Positions 32,775 through 42,053 of a stretch of DNA of 64,000 bases are shown here, in pieces. A model generated the notes under the pieces. It did no database searches and was not told the DNA's origin. It saw only the letters and a program-made list of their open reading frames with translations. The stretch is from an uncultured Eubacteriales bacterium (GTDB lineage Bacteria > Bacillota > Clostridia > Peptostreptococcales > Anaerovoracaceae). Position numbers and translations under genes: made by a program. The stretch lies in the NCBI GenBank assembly GCA_902798745.1, contig CADBXM010000001.1:124001-188000 (forward strand), read 5' to 3'. Numbering within the stretch: the stretch's first letter is position 1; the number at the start of each line of letters is the position of its first letter.

Positions 32775-33935
32775 ATGAAAATAGCATGGTTTTGCATACC
32801 TGCACATGGACATACCAATCCTACATTGGGACTCGTTAAGACCCTTACTGATGCCGGGCATCAGGTTTGGTTTTTTTCATTTGAGCAATTCAGAGAGAAG
32901 ATAGAGAAGGCCGGAGCAGTTTTTATAGGCTGTGACGGATATGATTTTGAGATGGAAGATAAGGGGAATGCGGACCGTGTCGGCAAGGACAAGGTGTTCG
33001 CGACAGAACTTCTCGTTTCCTCAACTCTGGCACTTGATGAGATGACGACACGAGTGATAGGGGAGATCAAACCCGATGTAATCGTTTCTGACTCCGTAGC
33101 ATTTTGGGGAAAGCTTGCCGCAATGAAGCATGGGCTGCCGTATGTATCCTCGACAACTACATTCGCTTTCAACCGCTATTCAGCTAAGTATATGCAAGAG
33201 AGCGCGTGGGACATCGCCAGGATGCTAATAGCCATGCCCCGCATCAATAAGCAGCTGGACCGCCTGCGCAAAAAAGGATATCCGGTAAAAAGCCTTCTGG
33301 ACATAGTTCAGAACGACAACGACACAAACACTATCGTATATACATCGAAGTATTTCCAGCCTTGCGCTGACACGTTTTCCGACAGGTATCATTTCATCGG
33401 TCCATCCATAAGGCCGATCACTTCGCCGGTAGAAAAAACTGCGGACAAAACCGTTTATATATCAATGGGAACGGTCAACCAGAACAGAGAGTTCTATCGC
33501 AACTGCATCAATGTGCTTGCTGCAACCGGCTGGCAGGTGATCATATCCATGGGAACCAACACCGATCACTTCGATGATCTGCCGGATAACATACAGGTGT
33601 ATGAGTCGGTGGATCAGATGGCAGTCCTATCGATAGCGGACGCGTTCATCACTCACTGCGGCATGAATTCAGCCTCCGAAGGACTGTACTTCGGGGTCCC
33701 GCTGGTTCTCTTCCCGCAGACACCGGAGCAGGATGCCGTGGCAAAAAGAACGGAAGAACTCGGCGCGGGAGTCAGACTTAAATCGATATCTGAAGAGGAT
33801 GTTTTGAACGCTGTGACCAAAGTCATCAATGAACCACAGTACAAGGATGCCGCATTACGTGTTTCTGAGAGCTTCAAGTCATGCGGAGGTGCGGCTGAAG
33901 CAAAAGAGTTTTTGGAACAGATCGCAGGTCAATAA
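32775..33935 (+). CDS. GT1/MGT-family UDP-sugar glycosyltransferase
   Basis: 386 residues from the ATG at 32775 (GGAGAGAG upstream). GT-B fold: the N-terminal acceptor domain begins WFCIPAHGHTNPTLGLVKTL, and the C-terminal donor-binding motif is HCGMNSASEGLYFGVPLVLF followed by PEQDAVAKR. It resembles macrolide/MGT and YjiC-like enzymes that glucosylate small hydrophobic molecules. Substrate unknown; likely detoxification of plant phenolics or antibiotics. It starts 69 bp after the radical SAM gene. Confidence 0.87.
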   Translation: MKIAWFCIPAHGHTNPTLGLVKTLTDAGHQVWFFSFEQFREKIEKAGAVFIGCDGYDFEMEDKGNADRVGKDKVFATELLVSSTLALDEMTTRVIGEIKPDVIVSDSVAFWGKLAAMKHGLPYVSSTTTFAFNRYSAKYMQESAWDIARMLIAMPRINKQLDRLRKKGYPVKSLLDIVQNDNDTNTIVYTSKYFQPCADTFSDRYHFIGPSIRPITSPVEKTADKTVYISMGTVNQNREFYRNCINVLAATGWQVIISMGTNTDHFDDLPDNIQVYESVDQMAVLSIADAFITHCGMNSASEGLYFGVPLVLFPQTPEQDAVAKRTEELGAGVRLKSISEEDVLNAVTKVINEPQYKDAALRVSESFKSCGGAAEAKEFLEQIAGQ

Positions 33936-33944
33936 AAAATAATT

Positions 33945-34544
33945 ATGTGCTGCAGATATTATTATGAAGATCAGATCCGTGAAATGATGGAGGATCTGAG
34001 AGCATCACAAACCATAAAGCTTGCTGAACCGCTGCAGGTAGAACCGGGACGGGATATCCACCCCTCGGATGCATCTGCGGTGATTTGCCGTGACGGTGAT
34101 GATCTGTATGCTAAAAATATGCGATGGGGCTTCGACAATCCGTATGCGAAGGGGCTGATCATCAACGCCAGAGCTGAAACGGCAATGGAAAAGAATCTGT
34201 TCAGCGACAGTATCCTGAACCGTCGCTGTGTCATTCCCGCAAGCGGTTTTTATGAATGGGATGCGTATAAAGCGAGATTCAGATTCTTTTTACCGGGTGA
34301 GTTGCTTTTTATGGCAGGCTTCTACCGTGAAGAGCAGGGTGTGCCAAGATACACTATTCTGACAACAGAGGCGAATGAAACTATGAAGCCGATACATGAC
34401 CGGATGCCTGTAATGATCGGCAAGGATGAGATCAGGCCGTGGATCGCAGATAACGAAAAGCTCTCTGAATTCCTTGAGAGGCCACAAATACGGCTGGTCA
34501 GAGAACAGGATTCGGGACAGATAAGAATGGATTTCGGGTTTTGA
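33945..34544 (+). CDS. SRAP (YedK/HMCES) family abasic-site protein
   Basis: 199 residues, starting MCCRYY. Cys2 (after Met removal) is the residue that forms the thiazolidine crosslink with abasic sites in ssDNA. Other family motifs present: MRWGF (residues 65-69), INARAETA, RCVIPASGFYEWD with the catalytic Glu, and HDRMPVMI with the His. Slightly shorter than most YedK proteins but complete in motifs. It protects stalled forks or has autopeptidase activity. The gene follows the glycosyltransferase by 9 bp. Confidence 0.93.
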   Translation: MCCRYYYEDQIREMMEDLRASQTIKLAEPLQVEPGRDIHPSDASAVICRDGDDLYAKNMRWGFDNPYAKGLIINARAETAMEKNLFSDSILNRRCVIPASGFYEWDAYKARFRFFLPGELLFMAGFYREEQGVPRYTILTTEANETMKPIHDRMPVMIGKDEIRPWIADNEKLSEFLERPQIRLVREQDSGQIRMDFGF

Positions 34545-34591
34545 TAACTAAAGAACTAAGACATGCTGCATAGAAGGAAAGGAGCTTTCTG

Positions 34592-35416
34592 ATGGCTGCT
34601 ACACACAAAATAGGCATTAGTTCTTTCGCATATTGTTTCGCCTGCGGTTCCAGACCGCTCAACAGGCCGGAGCACATAATGACGCCTAACGAGCTTATCG
34701 AAAAGGCATTCACGCTTGGCGCTGAAGTCGTGCAGTTCGGGGACAATATGCCACTTGAAATATATAACGATGATGAGCTGGAGCAGATCCGTCTTTACGC
34801 GGAGAAACGTGGTATCGAGCTCGAAGCCGGGATGCGCAAGGCGACACCGGAGAGACTGTCCGATTACATTCGCATCACACAGATAATAGGCGGAAAAACA
34901 CTTCGCGTTATTTCAGACGGCATAGATTTCACACCCGATCTGCAGCAGTTCTGCCATATACTCACATCTGTGATCCCTCAGCTTGAGGAAAGCGGAGTCG
35001 TCCTCGGCATAGAAAACCACGACAGGTTCAGCGCGAAAGAATATGCGCAGATAGTAGAAACGATCGATCATCCGCAGGTTGGTCTGACTATCGATACAGT
35101 CAATTCTCTGTCGCACGAGGAACCTATCGATGAAGTGCTGAAACATATGGCGCCATATTGCGTTTGCTTGCACATGAAAGACTACGTGATCAAGCGTTAT
35201 AACGGTGGAGGCGGGCTCAAGATAACAGGGACATGCCTTGGAACGGGCAGACTGGATGTACGCAGGGTTTATGATGAGTGCCGCGCTAAATCGGACAGAG
35301 ACTTCAACATCATTATTGAATCTTGGCTGGAGCCGTGCGAGACAACGGAAGAGACCCTGAGAGTCGAAGACGAATGGACGACTGCCGGTTTAGCCTATCT
35401 GAAAACACTACTCTAA
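34592..35416 (+). CDS. Sugar phosphate isomerase/epimerase-like TIM-barrel protein
   Basis: 274 residues, AP-endonuclease-2/xylose-isomerase-like TIM barrel. Metal-ligand segments at expected places: VLGIENHDRF, GLTIDTVNSL, VCLHMKDYV and IIESWLEPC. Enzymes of this group isomerise or epimerise sugars or sugar acids. Substrate unknown. The ATG at 34592 follows AAAGGAG at good distance. No signal peptide, so cytoplasmic. Confidence 0.82.
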   Translation: MAATHKIGISSFAYCFACGSRPLNRPEHIMTPNELIEKAFTLGAEVVQFGDNMPLEIYNDDELEQIRLYAEKRGIELEAGMRKATPERLSDYIRITQIIGGKTLRVISDGIDFTPDLQQFCHILTSVIPQLEESGVVLGIENHDRFSAKEYAQIVETIDHPQVGLTIDTVNSLSHEEPIDEVLKHMAPYCVCLHMKDYVIKRYNGGGGLKITGTCLGTGRLDVRRVYDECRAKSDRDFNIIIESWLEPCETTEETLRVEDEWTTAGLAYLKTLL

Positions 35417-35457
35417 TCTAATTTGAAAATATCTGTATATTATCGAGGGCATTTGCA

Positions 35458-36090
35458 ATGAATGAAACAAGATCATGTGTCGACTGCGGGATCCTCAACT
35501 GTCGATCACGCGAAAAAGAATATCCCGACTTCTGTCTGACGACAGGTTTATCTGAAGAGACCATAGAAAAGGTAAGACATCTGTATGAAGAGGAAGAGAA
35601 CAATAGAGTTTCAGTAGTATCCGCACAGATCGAGGATGAGTTTTACCGTGAGTACACGCGGGTAGAGGAAGTCATCGAGTTCGCAAGACGCATGGGATAC
35701 GCGAAAATCGGAATCGCGACCTGTATCGGCCTGATAGAAGAAAGCCGAATTCTTGCAAGAATACTCAGGAAGAAAGGATTCGAGGTTTACGGCGCTGTTT
35801 GTAAGATAGGATCATTTCCGAAGACCGATTTTGGAGTATCCGAAGAATACATCACAAAAACAGGAGCATTTATGTGCAACCCGATTATGCAGGCTGAAGT
35901 ACTCAATCAGGCGGGTACTGAACTCAATGTAGTAATGGGGCTTTGCGTCGGTCACGACAGTCTGTTCTACAAGTACTCGGAAGCACTTGTTACGACACTG
36001 GTCGCAAAGGACAGAGTCCTGGCGCATAATCCTGTTGGAGCTCTATATCAGGCAAATGCTTATTACAAGAAACTCACCGCAGAGGAATGA
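35458..36090 (+). CDS. DUF1847 cysteine-containing protein
   Basis: 210 residues. N-terminal CVDCGILNC motif (residues 7-15) and further conserved Cys at CIGL, CKIG, CNP and CVGHDS; these fit DUF1847, a predicted metal-binding family of anaerobes. The middle shows a Rossmann-like GYAKIGIATCIGLIEESRILARIL. Function unknown; perhaps Fe-S or zinc binding. The MBL-fold gene starts 1 bp after its stop. Confidence 0.87.
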   Translation: MNETRSCVDCGILNCRSREKEYPDFCLTTGLSEETIEKVRHLYEEEENNRVSVVSAQIEDEFYREYTRVEEVIEFARRMGYAKIGIATCIGLIEESRILARILRKKGFEVYGAVCKIGSFPKTDFGVSEEYITKTGAFMCNPIMQAEVLNQAGTELNVVMGLCVGHDSLFYKYSEALVTTLVAKDRVLAHNPVGALYQANAYYKKLTAEE

Positions 36091-36091
36091 T

Positions 36092-36913
36092 ATGGATCTG
36101 AAGACAAGCGTATTAGTAGATAATGAAGCCGGCATCGATCTCAAGGGAGAATGGGGTCTGTCGCTCTTCATTCAGTATGGCGATAAAACCATATTGCTCG
36201 ATTCGGGGCTTTCGAGTCTCTTTGCCGAAAACGCTGCCAAGATGGGACTCGACTTGTCGAGAGTGGATTTTGCAGTACTTTCCCATGCTCACGATGATCA
36301 TGCCAATGGCTTTGACAAGTTCTTTGAGTGTAACGACCATGCGCCGCTATATGTGGCCAAAGGCTGCGCCGAGAACTGCTATGACAAGCCCGGACTTTTC
36401 TACAAATATGCAGGCATTCCACGGGGCATAATGAAGAGGCACGCAGACCGCTTTGTCAAAGCGGAAAACGACATGACTATCGCAGATGGCATACGCCTGC
36501 TTGGCCACACAACTCCCGGGCTCGATGTTCAGGGCCGGATGGAAAAAATGTATCTAAGGCAAGGCATGCTCAGATATATCCCCGATGATTTCAGACACGA
36601 ACAAAGTCTGATCTTTGAGCTCGAGAATGGGATAGTCGTATTCAACAGCTGTTCTCACGCAGGAGCGGATGTCATAATCAAGGAAGCGATGGAGGCATAT
36701 CCGGGGCAGAGGATCCTGGCGATGATCGGCGGCTTCCATTTGTTCAACAAAACTGAGGAATACGTAAGGAACTTTGCCCACAGGGTAGAAGCAACTGGCG
36801 TTGAAAACATATATACAGGACATTGCACCGGCAAGAAAGCTCTGGCTATTCTTCAAGAGGAGCTGGGCAATAAAGTCCATTCACTGAAAACGGGTAAGAC
36901 TTTTGAAATATAG
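36092..36913 (+). CDS. MBL-fold metallohydrolase (dihydropterin/aminobenzene synthase-like)
   Basis: 273 residues from the ATG at 36092. Metallo-beta-lactamase fold with metal motif SHAHDDHANGF (about 69-79), then NSCSHAGAD and a final TGHCTGKKA. The subfamily is the one annotated by similarity to a ribofuranosyl-aminobenzene-phosphate synthase of methanogens; real substrates in bacteria are unknown. It overlaps the next gene by 11 bp, so the two are translationally coupled. Confidence 0.85.
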   Translation: MDLKTSVLVDNEAGIDLKGEWGLSLFIQYGDKTILLDSGLSSLFAENAAKMGLDLSRVDFAVLSHAHDDHANGFDKFFECNDHAPLYVAKGCAENCYDKPGLFYKYAGIPRGIMKRHADRFVKAENDMTIADGIRLLGHTTPGLDVQGRMEKMYLRQGMLRYIPDDFRHEQSLIFELENGIVVFNSCSHAGADVIIKEAMEAYPGQRILAMIGGFHLFNKTEEYVRNFAHRVEATGVENIYTGHCTGKKALAILQEELGNKVHSLKTGKTFEI

Positions 36914-38402
36914 AAACATCGATCCAAGTGAATACGATCTGCTCAGGGACTTCCTTTATGAAGCGATATATATACCTGAAGGCGTCGATCCGCCCGCCCG
37001 CTCCATCATTGAAAATCCCGAGCTTGCTTTGTACTATAAAGACTTCGGGAGCGGCTCCGCTGATCGATGCATTGTAGCGGAGGACGATGGTACCATCGTC
37101 GGGGCGGCGTGGACCCGTATCATGGACGATTACGGCCATGTCGACGATGACACTCCTTCGCTTGCTATCTCGGTATTCAGTGAATACCGCGGCAAAGGTA
37201 TAGGGACAAAACTTCTGAAAACGCTTATTAGCCAAATGAAAGAACAGGGCTACACGAAGGTCTCATTATCAGTTCAAAAGGAGAACCGCGCAGTCCATCT
37301 CTATGAAAGAGCCGGCTTCAGGACGATAGGTGAGAACAGTTCGGAATACATCATGATCTATGACTTAAATGGAACCGGTCAGGAATCAGCATCAAGGTTG
37401 AGCCACCCATTCGGACCGCTCTACAGCGAACACAGCAGAGTGCTTATTCTCGGATCCTTTCCTTCAGTCAAGTCGCGTGAGCAGAATTTCTTCTACGGAC
37501 ATCCACAGAACCGTTTCTGGAGGGTGATCGCGGCGATCTATGATTCGCCTGTACCTGAGACGATAGCCGAGAAGAAGGACCTGATAATAAGCAGCGATCT
37601 TGCGCTCTGGGACTCTATAGCGAGTTGCGAGATAAAGGGCTCGTCAGATTCCAGCATAAGGAACGTGAAAGCAAACGACCTCAGTATTATCCTGGACAAT
37701 TGCGATATCGAGCAGATCTACTGCAACGGACGCAAGTCTTATGATCTATACGAGAAGTATATAGAGCCGAAAACCGGGAAAAGGGCGATTTGTCTCCCGT
37801 CCACAAGCCCGGCAAATGCGCAGTGGTCACTGGACAGACTTATCGAGGCATGGTCGGTGATCAAGGGGATCGTTCCCCATGGCACGTCAGAAATAAGGAC
37901 GGACAATATGGTCCTGTGCAGATACAGGATAGAAGATGCCGAGCAACTGTATAAATACCTGGGTACAGACCCGGCTATGTATAAATACTCGGGATGGAAT
38001 CCATATGAGACTTTAGAAATGGCAGAGGAAACCGTGCAGAAGTTCATCGACAGCTATGATGATGGGCACGTGTACTCGTGGGTGATGGGAATCGATGACG
38101 CGGTTGTAGGAACGATTGGAGCCTATGACTTAAATGAAGATAGCATAGAGGTTGGTTTCAGTGTCGTAAAAGACTGGCAGGGGCGCGGCCTCGCGACAGA
38201 AGCTTTAGCGACTGTGCTGAAGTACCTGACAGAGAACGAAGGCATATCATGCGTGACTGCATGGTGCGCTGCGGAGAATGCCGGGTCGAAGAAAGTTCTC
38301 GAGAAGTCGGGGATGAAGCTCGTCAACAAAGAGAAAGGCGGACTAACAGTCGGCGACAAAACCTACGACAGATTGGATTATGAATACAGGGCGGTGCATT
38401 GA
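36903..38402 (+). CDS. Triple fusion: GNAT acetyltransferase + DNA-deoxyinosine glycosylase + GNAT acetyltransferase
   Basis: 499 residues with a TTG start; the first domain needs these residues and no nearer ATG fits. Residues 1-155 are a GNAT domain with acetyl-CoA loop YRGKGIGTKLL (95-105). Residues 165-325 match a stand-alone DNA-deoxyinosine (hypoxanthine) glycosylase of the uracil-glycosylase superfamily: ILGSFPSVKSRE (182-193), YGHPQNRFWR (198-207) and LPSTSPANA (299-307). Residues 330-499 are a second, RimJ/RimL-type GNAT with WQGRGLATEAL. No frameshift or internal stop is present, so this is one continuous protein. It might link base excision to protein acetylation, or simply be a gene fusion of convenience. 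Confidence 0.88.
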   Translation: MKYRNIDPSEYDLLRDFLYEAIYIPEGVDPPARSIIENPELALYYKDFGSGSADRCIVAEDDGTIVGAAWTRIMDDYGHVDDDTPSLAISVFSEYRGKGIGTKLLKTLISQMKEQGYTKVSLSVQKENRAVHLYERAGFRTIGENSSEYIMIYDLNGTGQESASRLSHPFGPLYSEHSRVLILGSFPSVKSREQNFFYGHPQNRFWRVIAAIYDSPVPETIAEKKDLIISSDLALWDSIASCEIKGSSDSSIRNVKANDLSIILDNCDIEQIYCNGRKSYDLYEKYIEPKTGKRAICLPSTSPANAQWSLDRLIEAWSVIKGIVPHGTSEIRTDNMVLCRYRIEDAEQLYKYLGTDPAMYKYSGWNPYETLEMAEETVQKFIDSYDDGHVYSWVMGIDDAVVGTIGAYDLNEDSIEVGFSVVKDWQGRGLATEALATVLKYLTENEGISCVTAWCAAENAGSKKVLEKSGMKLVNKEKGGLTVGDKTYDRLDYEYRAVH

Positions 38403-38470
38403 TCGATGCTGCCGCCCTGTTTGTCTACAATCTTTTGAGCTTGTATTGATTTCTCGCTCCGCCTTCCGGA

Positions 38471-39292
38471 TCAGCGCAGATACAGCTCCCTTTCTTCGTC
38501 ACTGATATACCTAAGGTAATCGATATCCTCGTCTATATTCCTCGCTAGTTCGAGATCCACATCAGCGTAGATAAGGCCTTCCGCTCTTTCGGAAGGGCCA
38601 CACTGGAGGCTTCCGTCCGGTGCGTACAGTCCTGATCTTCCTACATAAGTAAAGCGGTTATCACTGCCGGTGTAATTGCTGTAGACAAGGAACGCGCCGT
38701 TTTCCATTGCACGGCTCCTTGCGAAGTGCTCATGGATGTCCTCGTAAGGCCCCATGTTGGCAGAGATAGCGATGATAACTTCGGCCCCGCTGACACCGAG
38801 CCTCCTCGCCGGTTCAGGGAACTCCAGGTCGTAGCACACGAGAAGGCCGACTCTTCCAAGCTCGGTATCATAGACTTTGAATTCGTTGCCCGGTGTGAAG
38901 TGTATCTGTTCACCGGCGAAAAGATGAGACTTGGCGTAAGTACCGATGATCTCGCCTTTATCGCTGATGAAGTTCATGCTGTTGTATACGGTGGAATTAT
39001 CATTCGCTCTGCATTCCGGGAAACCATAAGCAACATGTATCCCATTCTCAGCCGCGTACCCGGCCATCGCTTCAAAGGAAGGTCCGTCCGCAGCTTCGCA
39101 GAGGTCGTAGATCCTACGGCTTGCAGTGTAGCCGGTCAGATACATTTCAGGGAAGGCGATAAGAGAAGCTCCGTTTTCAGCTGCCTCTTTGATCATCTCG
39201 TCGGCTCTTTGCAGATTGTATTCCTTGCCGTCTTTATATGATGTTGTCTGTGCTACACATACCTTATATTTATCCATACCGAAACCGTTCAT
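38471..39292 (-). CDS. Nitrilase-superfamily carbon-nitrogen hydrolase
   Basis: 273 residues from the ATG at 39292 (AGGGA upstream); an ATG at 39277 would also work. Catalytic triad segments: LIAFPEMYLTGY (Glu), IGTYAKSHLF (Lys) and VGLLVCYDLEFPE (Cys). It hydrolyses an amide or nitrile; omega-amidase and carbamoylputrescine amidase-like enzymes look similar. It is last in a four-gene minus-strand run behind the VWA protein gene. Confidence 0.88.
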   Translation of the reverse strand: MNGFGMDKYKVCVAQTTSYKDGKEYNLQRADEMIKEAAENGASLIAFPEMYLTGYTASRRIYDLCEAADGPSFEAMAGYAAENGIHVAYGFPECRANDNSTVYNSMNFISDKGEIIGTYAKSHLFAGEQIHFTPGNEFKVYDTELGRVGLLVCYDLEFPEPARRLGVSGAEVIIAISANMGPYEDIHEHFARSRAMENGAFLVYSNYTGSDNRFTYVGRSGLYAPDGSLQCGPSERAEGLIYADVDLELARNIDEDIDYLRYISDEERELYLR

Positions 39293-39328
39293 CCTTTCCC
39301 GATCCCTATCAAGTTCTTTCAATATCTA

Positions 39329-41179
39329 TCAATATCTGGTCAGCATCTCCGAGAGCCTGCGGCCCGCCGACCCGCTGAAGTCCTCGGCTCGCCTAATATG
39401 CAGGAACGAAGAGCCGAATATGAAGCGCTCGTTTCCAAGCTCCTCATCGTCTCCGAGGAATATCCCCAAAGTTTCTATCCCATGCCTTTGCAGCATCCTC
39501 AGCTGGAAGCATGTATCTTTGATCGCCACGTCGCCCACGTATTTCGGAGGGCGTCCTTTCTTGATCCTGCCTGCAGTCATGTCATTAGGCAGACCATCAC
39601 TCAGAACTACCAGTATGCGGCGGTCTTCTTTTCTCTTAAGAAGGTCACATCCGGCAGCCGCGATCGCAAGCCCATCCCGGTTGTTTGAGCCGGCATGGTA
39701 TTCCAGAATGCGCATATCAGTTGCCGGCCCATCAGAATAGTCCCTGAAGCGCCTTATAACAGTATGGTCTCCATACGTGCAATAGCTCATTACCCTGTGA
39801 GGGATCCCGACACGGCTAAGGGCTGCGCTGAACATATAGCTTTGAAGAGCTACCATGGCTTCGCGCTTTTGCTGAGAACCGCTGGCGTCGATCAGAAGAT
39901 CGACCGCGATCGACGGCTCGTTGTGAGGTGATTCTTTGTAGAAGAGCTTTGGCTCGCTCACTCGATCGGCCTTCCAGAGCACGCTGTTTATGAGTGTGCC
40001 GTGATCGGCAGAATATACCTCCGGGTCGGTAAGGATCCTCAGCATGTTTCGAAAGGCTGTTTCGATGCCGCGGATCCCCGCTTTGGCGACGGCCTCGTTT
40101 TGCGCAAGCAGGCCTTCATTGGCTGCGTAGCTCTCCAGTATCGGAGGTGGTATCCGCCTGCCTGCTGTCTTGCCTTTGCCGGAACCGCCCTGCCCATCGC
40201 TACCTTCACGTGGTATACCGTCAGTGAAGTGAAGCTTTCTGCTCTCGTGTATGCCCACGCAGAGCTCACTTTCTATTCTTTCCATTTCGGAGCCGGTCTT
40301 GAATGACGGCCCAAAATTCCTCTCTATGTATTCGGGGATGAGGGCAATGTCCGCATCGGTAAGATCGGCAAGGAGTTTCTTTTCGCCTCCGGTCCCATAT
40401 ACCAACTTGCGTCCGGTCCGTTTTTCTTCATCAGCATGACGGCTTTCGGCATCGGTTTTCTCTTTTTCATCGCCCGGCTTATCGAGGTCATACCACTCCG
40501 GAAGCGGATCTTGATCGTGCCTCGGCGCAAAGTAGCGCGTAAGAACTTTCTTATATAAAAGCTCTCCCAGCTTGGTCAGATCTTCAGCGCTTGCGCAATC
40601 AGTACTTCTCCGAACAAGTTCCTCATATAGATCCAAGACTGTGTCAAAGTCCTTGAACCTCCGCATGATCTCGTCGGTGCCCGGGCCGGCGAGGGAAGGG
40701 AATCTCTTGAGAAGCCACCATATGCTGACCCATCCGCGCGAAGAAGATCTCCAGTTGAAAGGGTCATTACGGAGTATCTCGTTTGCAGCGAGCTCAGCCA
40801 TGTTTGGAGCTCCCGGACGCTCGCCCTGTATGCGGCAGTTCACCGCGTACTCGAGGCAGCTGTGTACCGCGGGTAGGAACACTCTCATGTCAAACGCCGC
40901 ATAGCGATATCTGCGGAGCCAGGTACCCAATTCATCCAGACCGAACAGCTTGTCAGCGCCGCCGAGCATCAGTCCCTCGTACACGGAGACCATATCGCCC
41001 GCGTCCAGAAAAGGTTTACACATGTAGGTCACATACTCCGGATAGTCGGTCCTGCTGTAGTCGCCGGACACAGTCATGAACATACTGTCCGCTCTACGTG
41101 CATCAAAGGCGCCGGCATCGCCCGCGCCCACGCTTTTATTCATATTTTTGCTTGTGTATCTGCTTCCGAAATCGCCCAT
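39329..41179 (-). CDS. VWA-domain protein (NorD/CobT-like), partner of a MoxR-type ATPase
   Basis: 616 residues, cytoplasmic. The N-terminal ~400 residues are helical and charged, with an acidic/basic linker (about 245-275). The C-terminal von Willebrand A domain has a full MIDAS start DASGSQQK, then RDGLAIAAAGCDLL and VVLSDGLPND. Such proteins work with AAA+ MoxR/NorQ ATPases to insert metals or remodel enzyme complexes. The ATPase gene lies 17 bp upstream. The client is unknown; no metalloenzyme gene is beside them. Confidence 0.85.
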   Translation of the reverse strand: MGDFGSRYTSKNMNKSVGAGDAGAFDARRADSMFMTVSGDYSRTDYPEYVTYMCKPFLDAGDMVSVYEGLMLGGADKLFGLDELGTWLRRYRYAAFDMRVFLPAVHSCLEYAVNCRIQGERPGAPNMAELAANEILRNDPFNWRSSSRGWVSIWWLLKRFPSLAGPGTDEIMRRFKDFDTVLDLYEELVRRSTDCASAEDLTKLGELLYKKVLTRYFAPRHDQDPLPEWYDLDKPGDEKEKTDAESRHADEEKRTGRKLVYGTGGEKKLLADLTDADIALIPEYIERNFGPSFKTGSEMERIESELCVGIHESRKLHFTDGIPREGSDGQGGSGKGKTAGRRIPPPILESYAANEGLLAQNEAVAKAGIRGIETAFRNMLRILTDPEVYSADHGTLINSVLWKADRVSEPKLFYKESPHNEPSIAVDLLIDASGSQQKREAMVALQSYMFSAALSRVGIPHRVMSYCTYGDHTVIRRFRDYSDGPATDMRILEYHAGSNNRDGLAIAAAGCDLLKRKEDRRILVVLSDGLPNDMTAGRIKKGRPPKYVGDVAIKDTCFQLRMLQRHGIETLGIFLGDDEELGNERFIFGSSFLHIRRAEDFSGSAGRRLSEMLTRY

Positions 41180-41196
41180 GCTGTCTTTGCGATACT

Positions 41197-42051
41197 TTAC
41201 GCAAACCTGCTCATTACTATATCGTCCACCAAAGTATGCTCGTAGTCATCGAAGCATTTGTTGGTGATGCACATGGTGACAGCGTCACGCGCCGCCATGC
41301 CGTTTTCTATAAGTTTGAGTGCTGTGATCAGTCCTCTAAGGTCAACAGCGTTTGGAGAGATCTCGCCGTTGATCGCTTTCTCGTTAAGATCCATGAACAG
41401 TCCTACGCAGCTTTTCACTTCTGCTTCAGAAGCTCCCTCTGCCTCCCTCTTAAGAAGCATAGCAAGTCTCTCCTCGGAAAGGGCAGGCATCCTTATAACT
41501 GAGAAGCGTGAAACAAGCGCCTCGTTCAGCTCCCTTGTCCCTGCGTAGCCGTAGTTCATAGTCGCGATGAAACGCGTAGCAGGATGAACAGGTATAAGTT
41601 CATAGCCCGGCACATCGATCAGTCTGCGGTAGTCGAGCACCGAGTGGAGCACAGCGACAGCGTCGTTTTTTGCCATGTTGATCTCATCGAGTATGCAGAA
41701 TCCACCATTGACGGCGGCCTCGGAAACGACGCCCGGGCGAAGCTTTACTTCGCCGCCCTTGAATGTATCTGTTCCTATAAGCGCGCTGCTATCTGTGTTC
41801 GCGTTGAAGGAAACAGTATAAACAGGGCGCCTGAACATCCACGCAAGGTTCTCGGCAAGCACATTCTTGCCGGTGGCCTTAGCGCCTGAGAGTAATAAGT
41901 TCTCACCGAGCAGCAGCGCCGAAGCGGCCTGCTCCATAACTTCTTCCCCAATGAATTCAACATAAGGCTTTATTATGCGAGAGGCAGCAGCACCTTCACA
42001 CATATATTCATTCCTGAATTCGTCGATCAGTTTTTTCGTTTCTTTTCTCAT
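41197..42051 (-). CDS. MoxR/NorQ-type AAA+ ATPase
   Basis: 284 residues from the ATG at 42051, 2 bp after the DMT transporter stop. Walker A is GAKATGKN (56-63), with Asn in place of the usual Ser/Thr. Walker B is FCILDEINMA, followed by sensor-1 FIATMNYGYAGT and the Arg finger region NEALVSRFSVI. With the VWA protein it should form a MoxR-VWA chaperone. The Asn substitution may be tolerated in this subfamily. The C-terminal helical lid is present. Confidence 0.87.
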   Translation of the reverse strand: MRKETKKLIDEFRNEYMCEGAAASRIIKPYVEFIGEEVMEQAASALLLGENLLLSGAKATGKNVLAENLAWMFRRPVYTVSFNANTDSSALIGTDTFKGGEVKLRPGVVSEAAVNGGFCILDEINMAKNDAVAVLHSVLDYRRLIDVPGYELIPVHPATRFIATMNYGYAGTRELNEALVSRFSVIRMPALSEERLAMLLKREAEGASEAEVKSCVGLFMDLNEKAINGEISPNAVDLRGLITALKLIENGMAARDAVTMCITNKCFDDYEHTLVDDIVMSRFA

Positions 42052-42053
42052 AA

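Noticed and set aside
30721-38402. Accessory region as a prophage or integrative element
   Set aside because: RhuM genes occur on mobile elements, but there is no integrase, tRNA attachment site, phage structural gene or clear base-composition shift.
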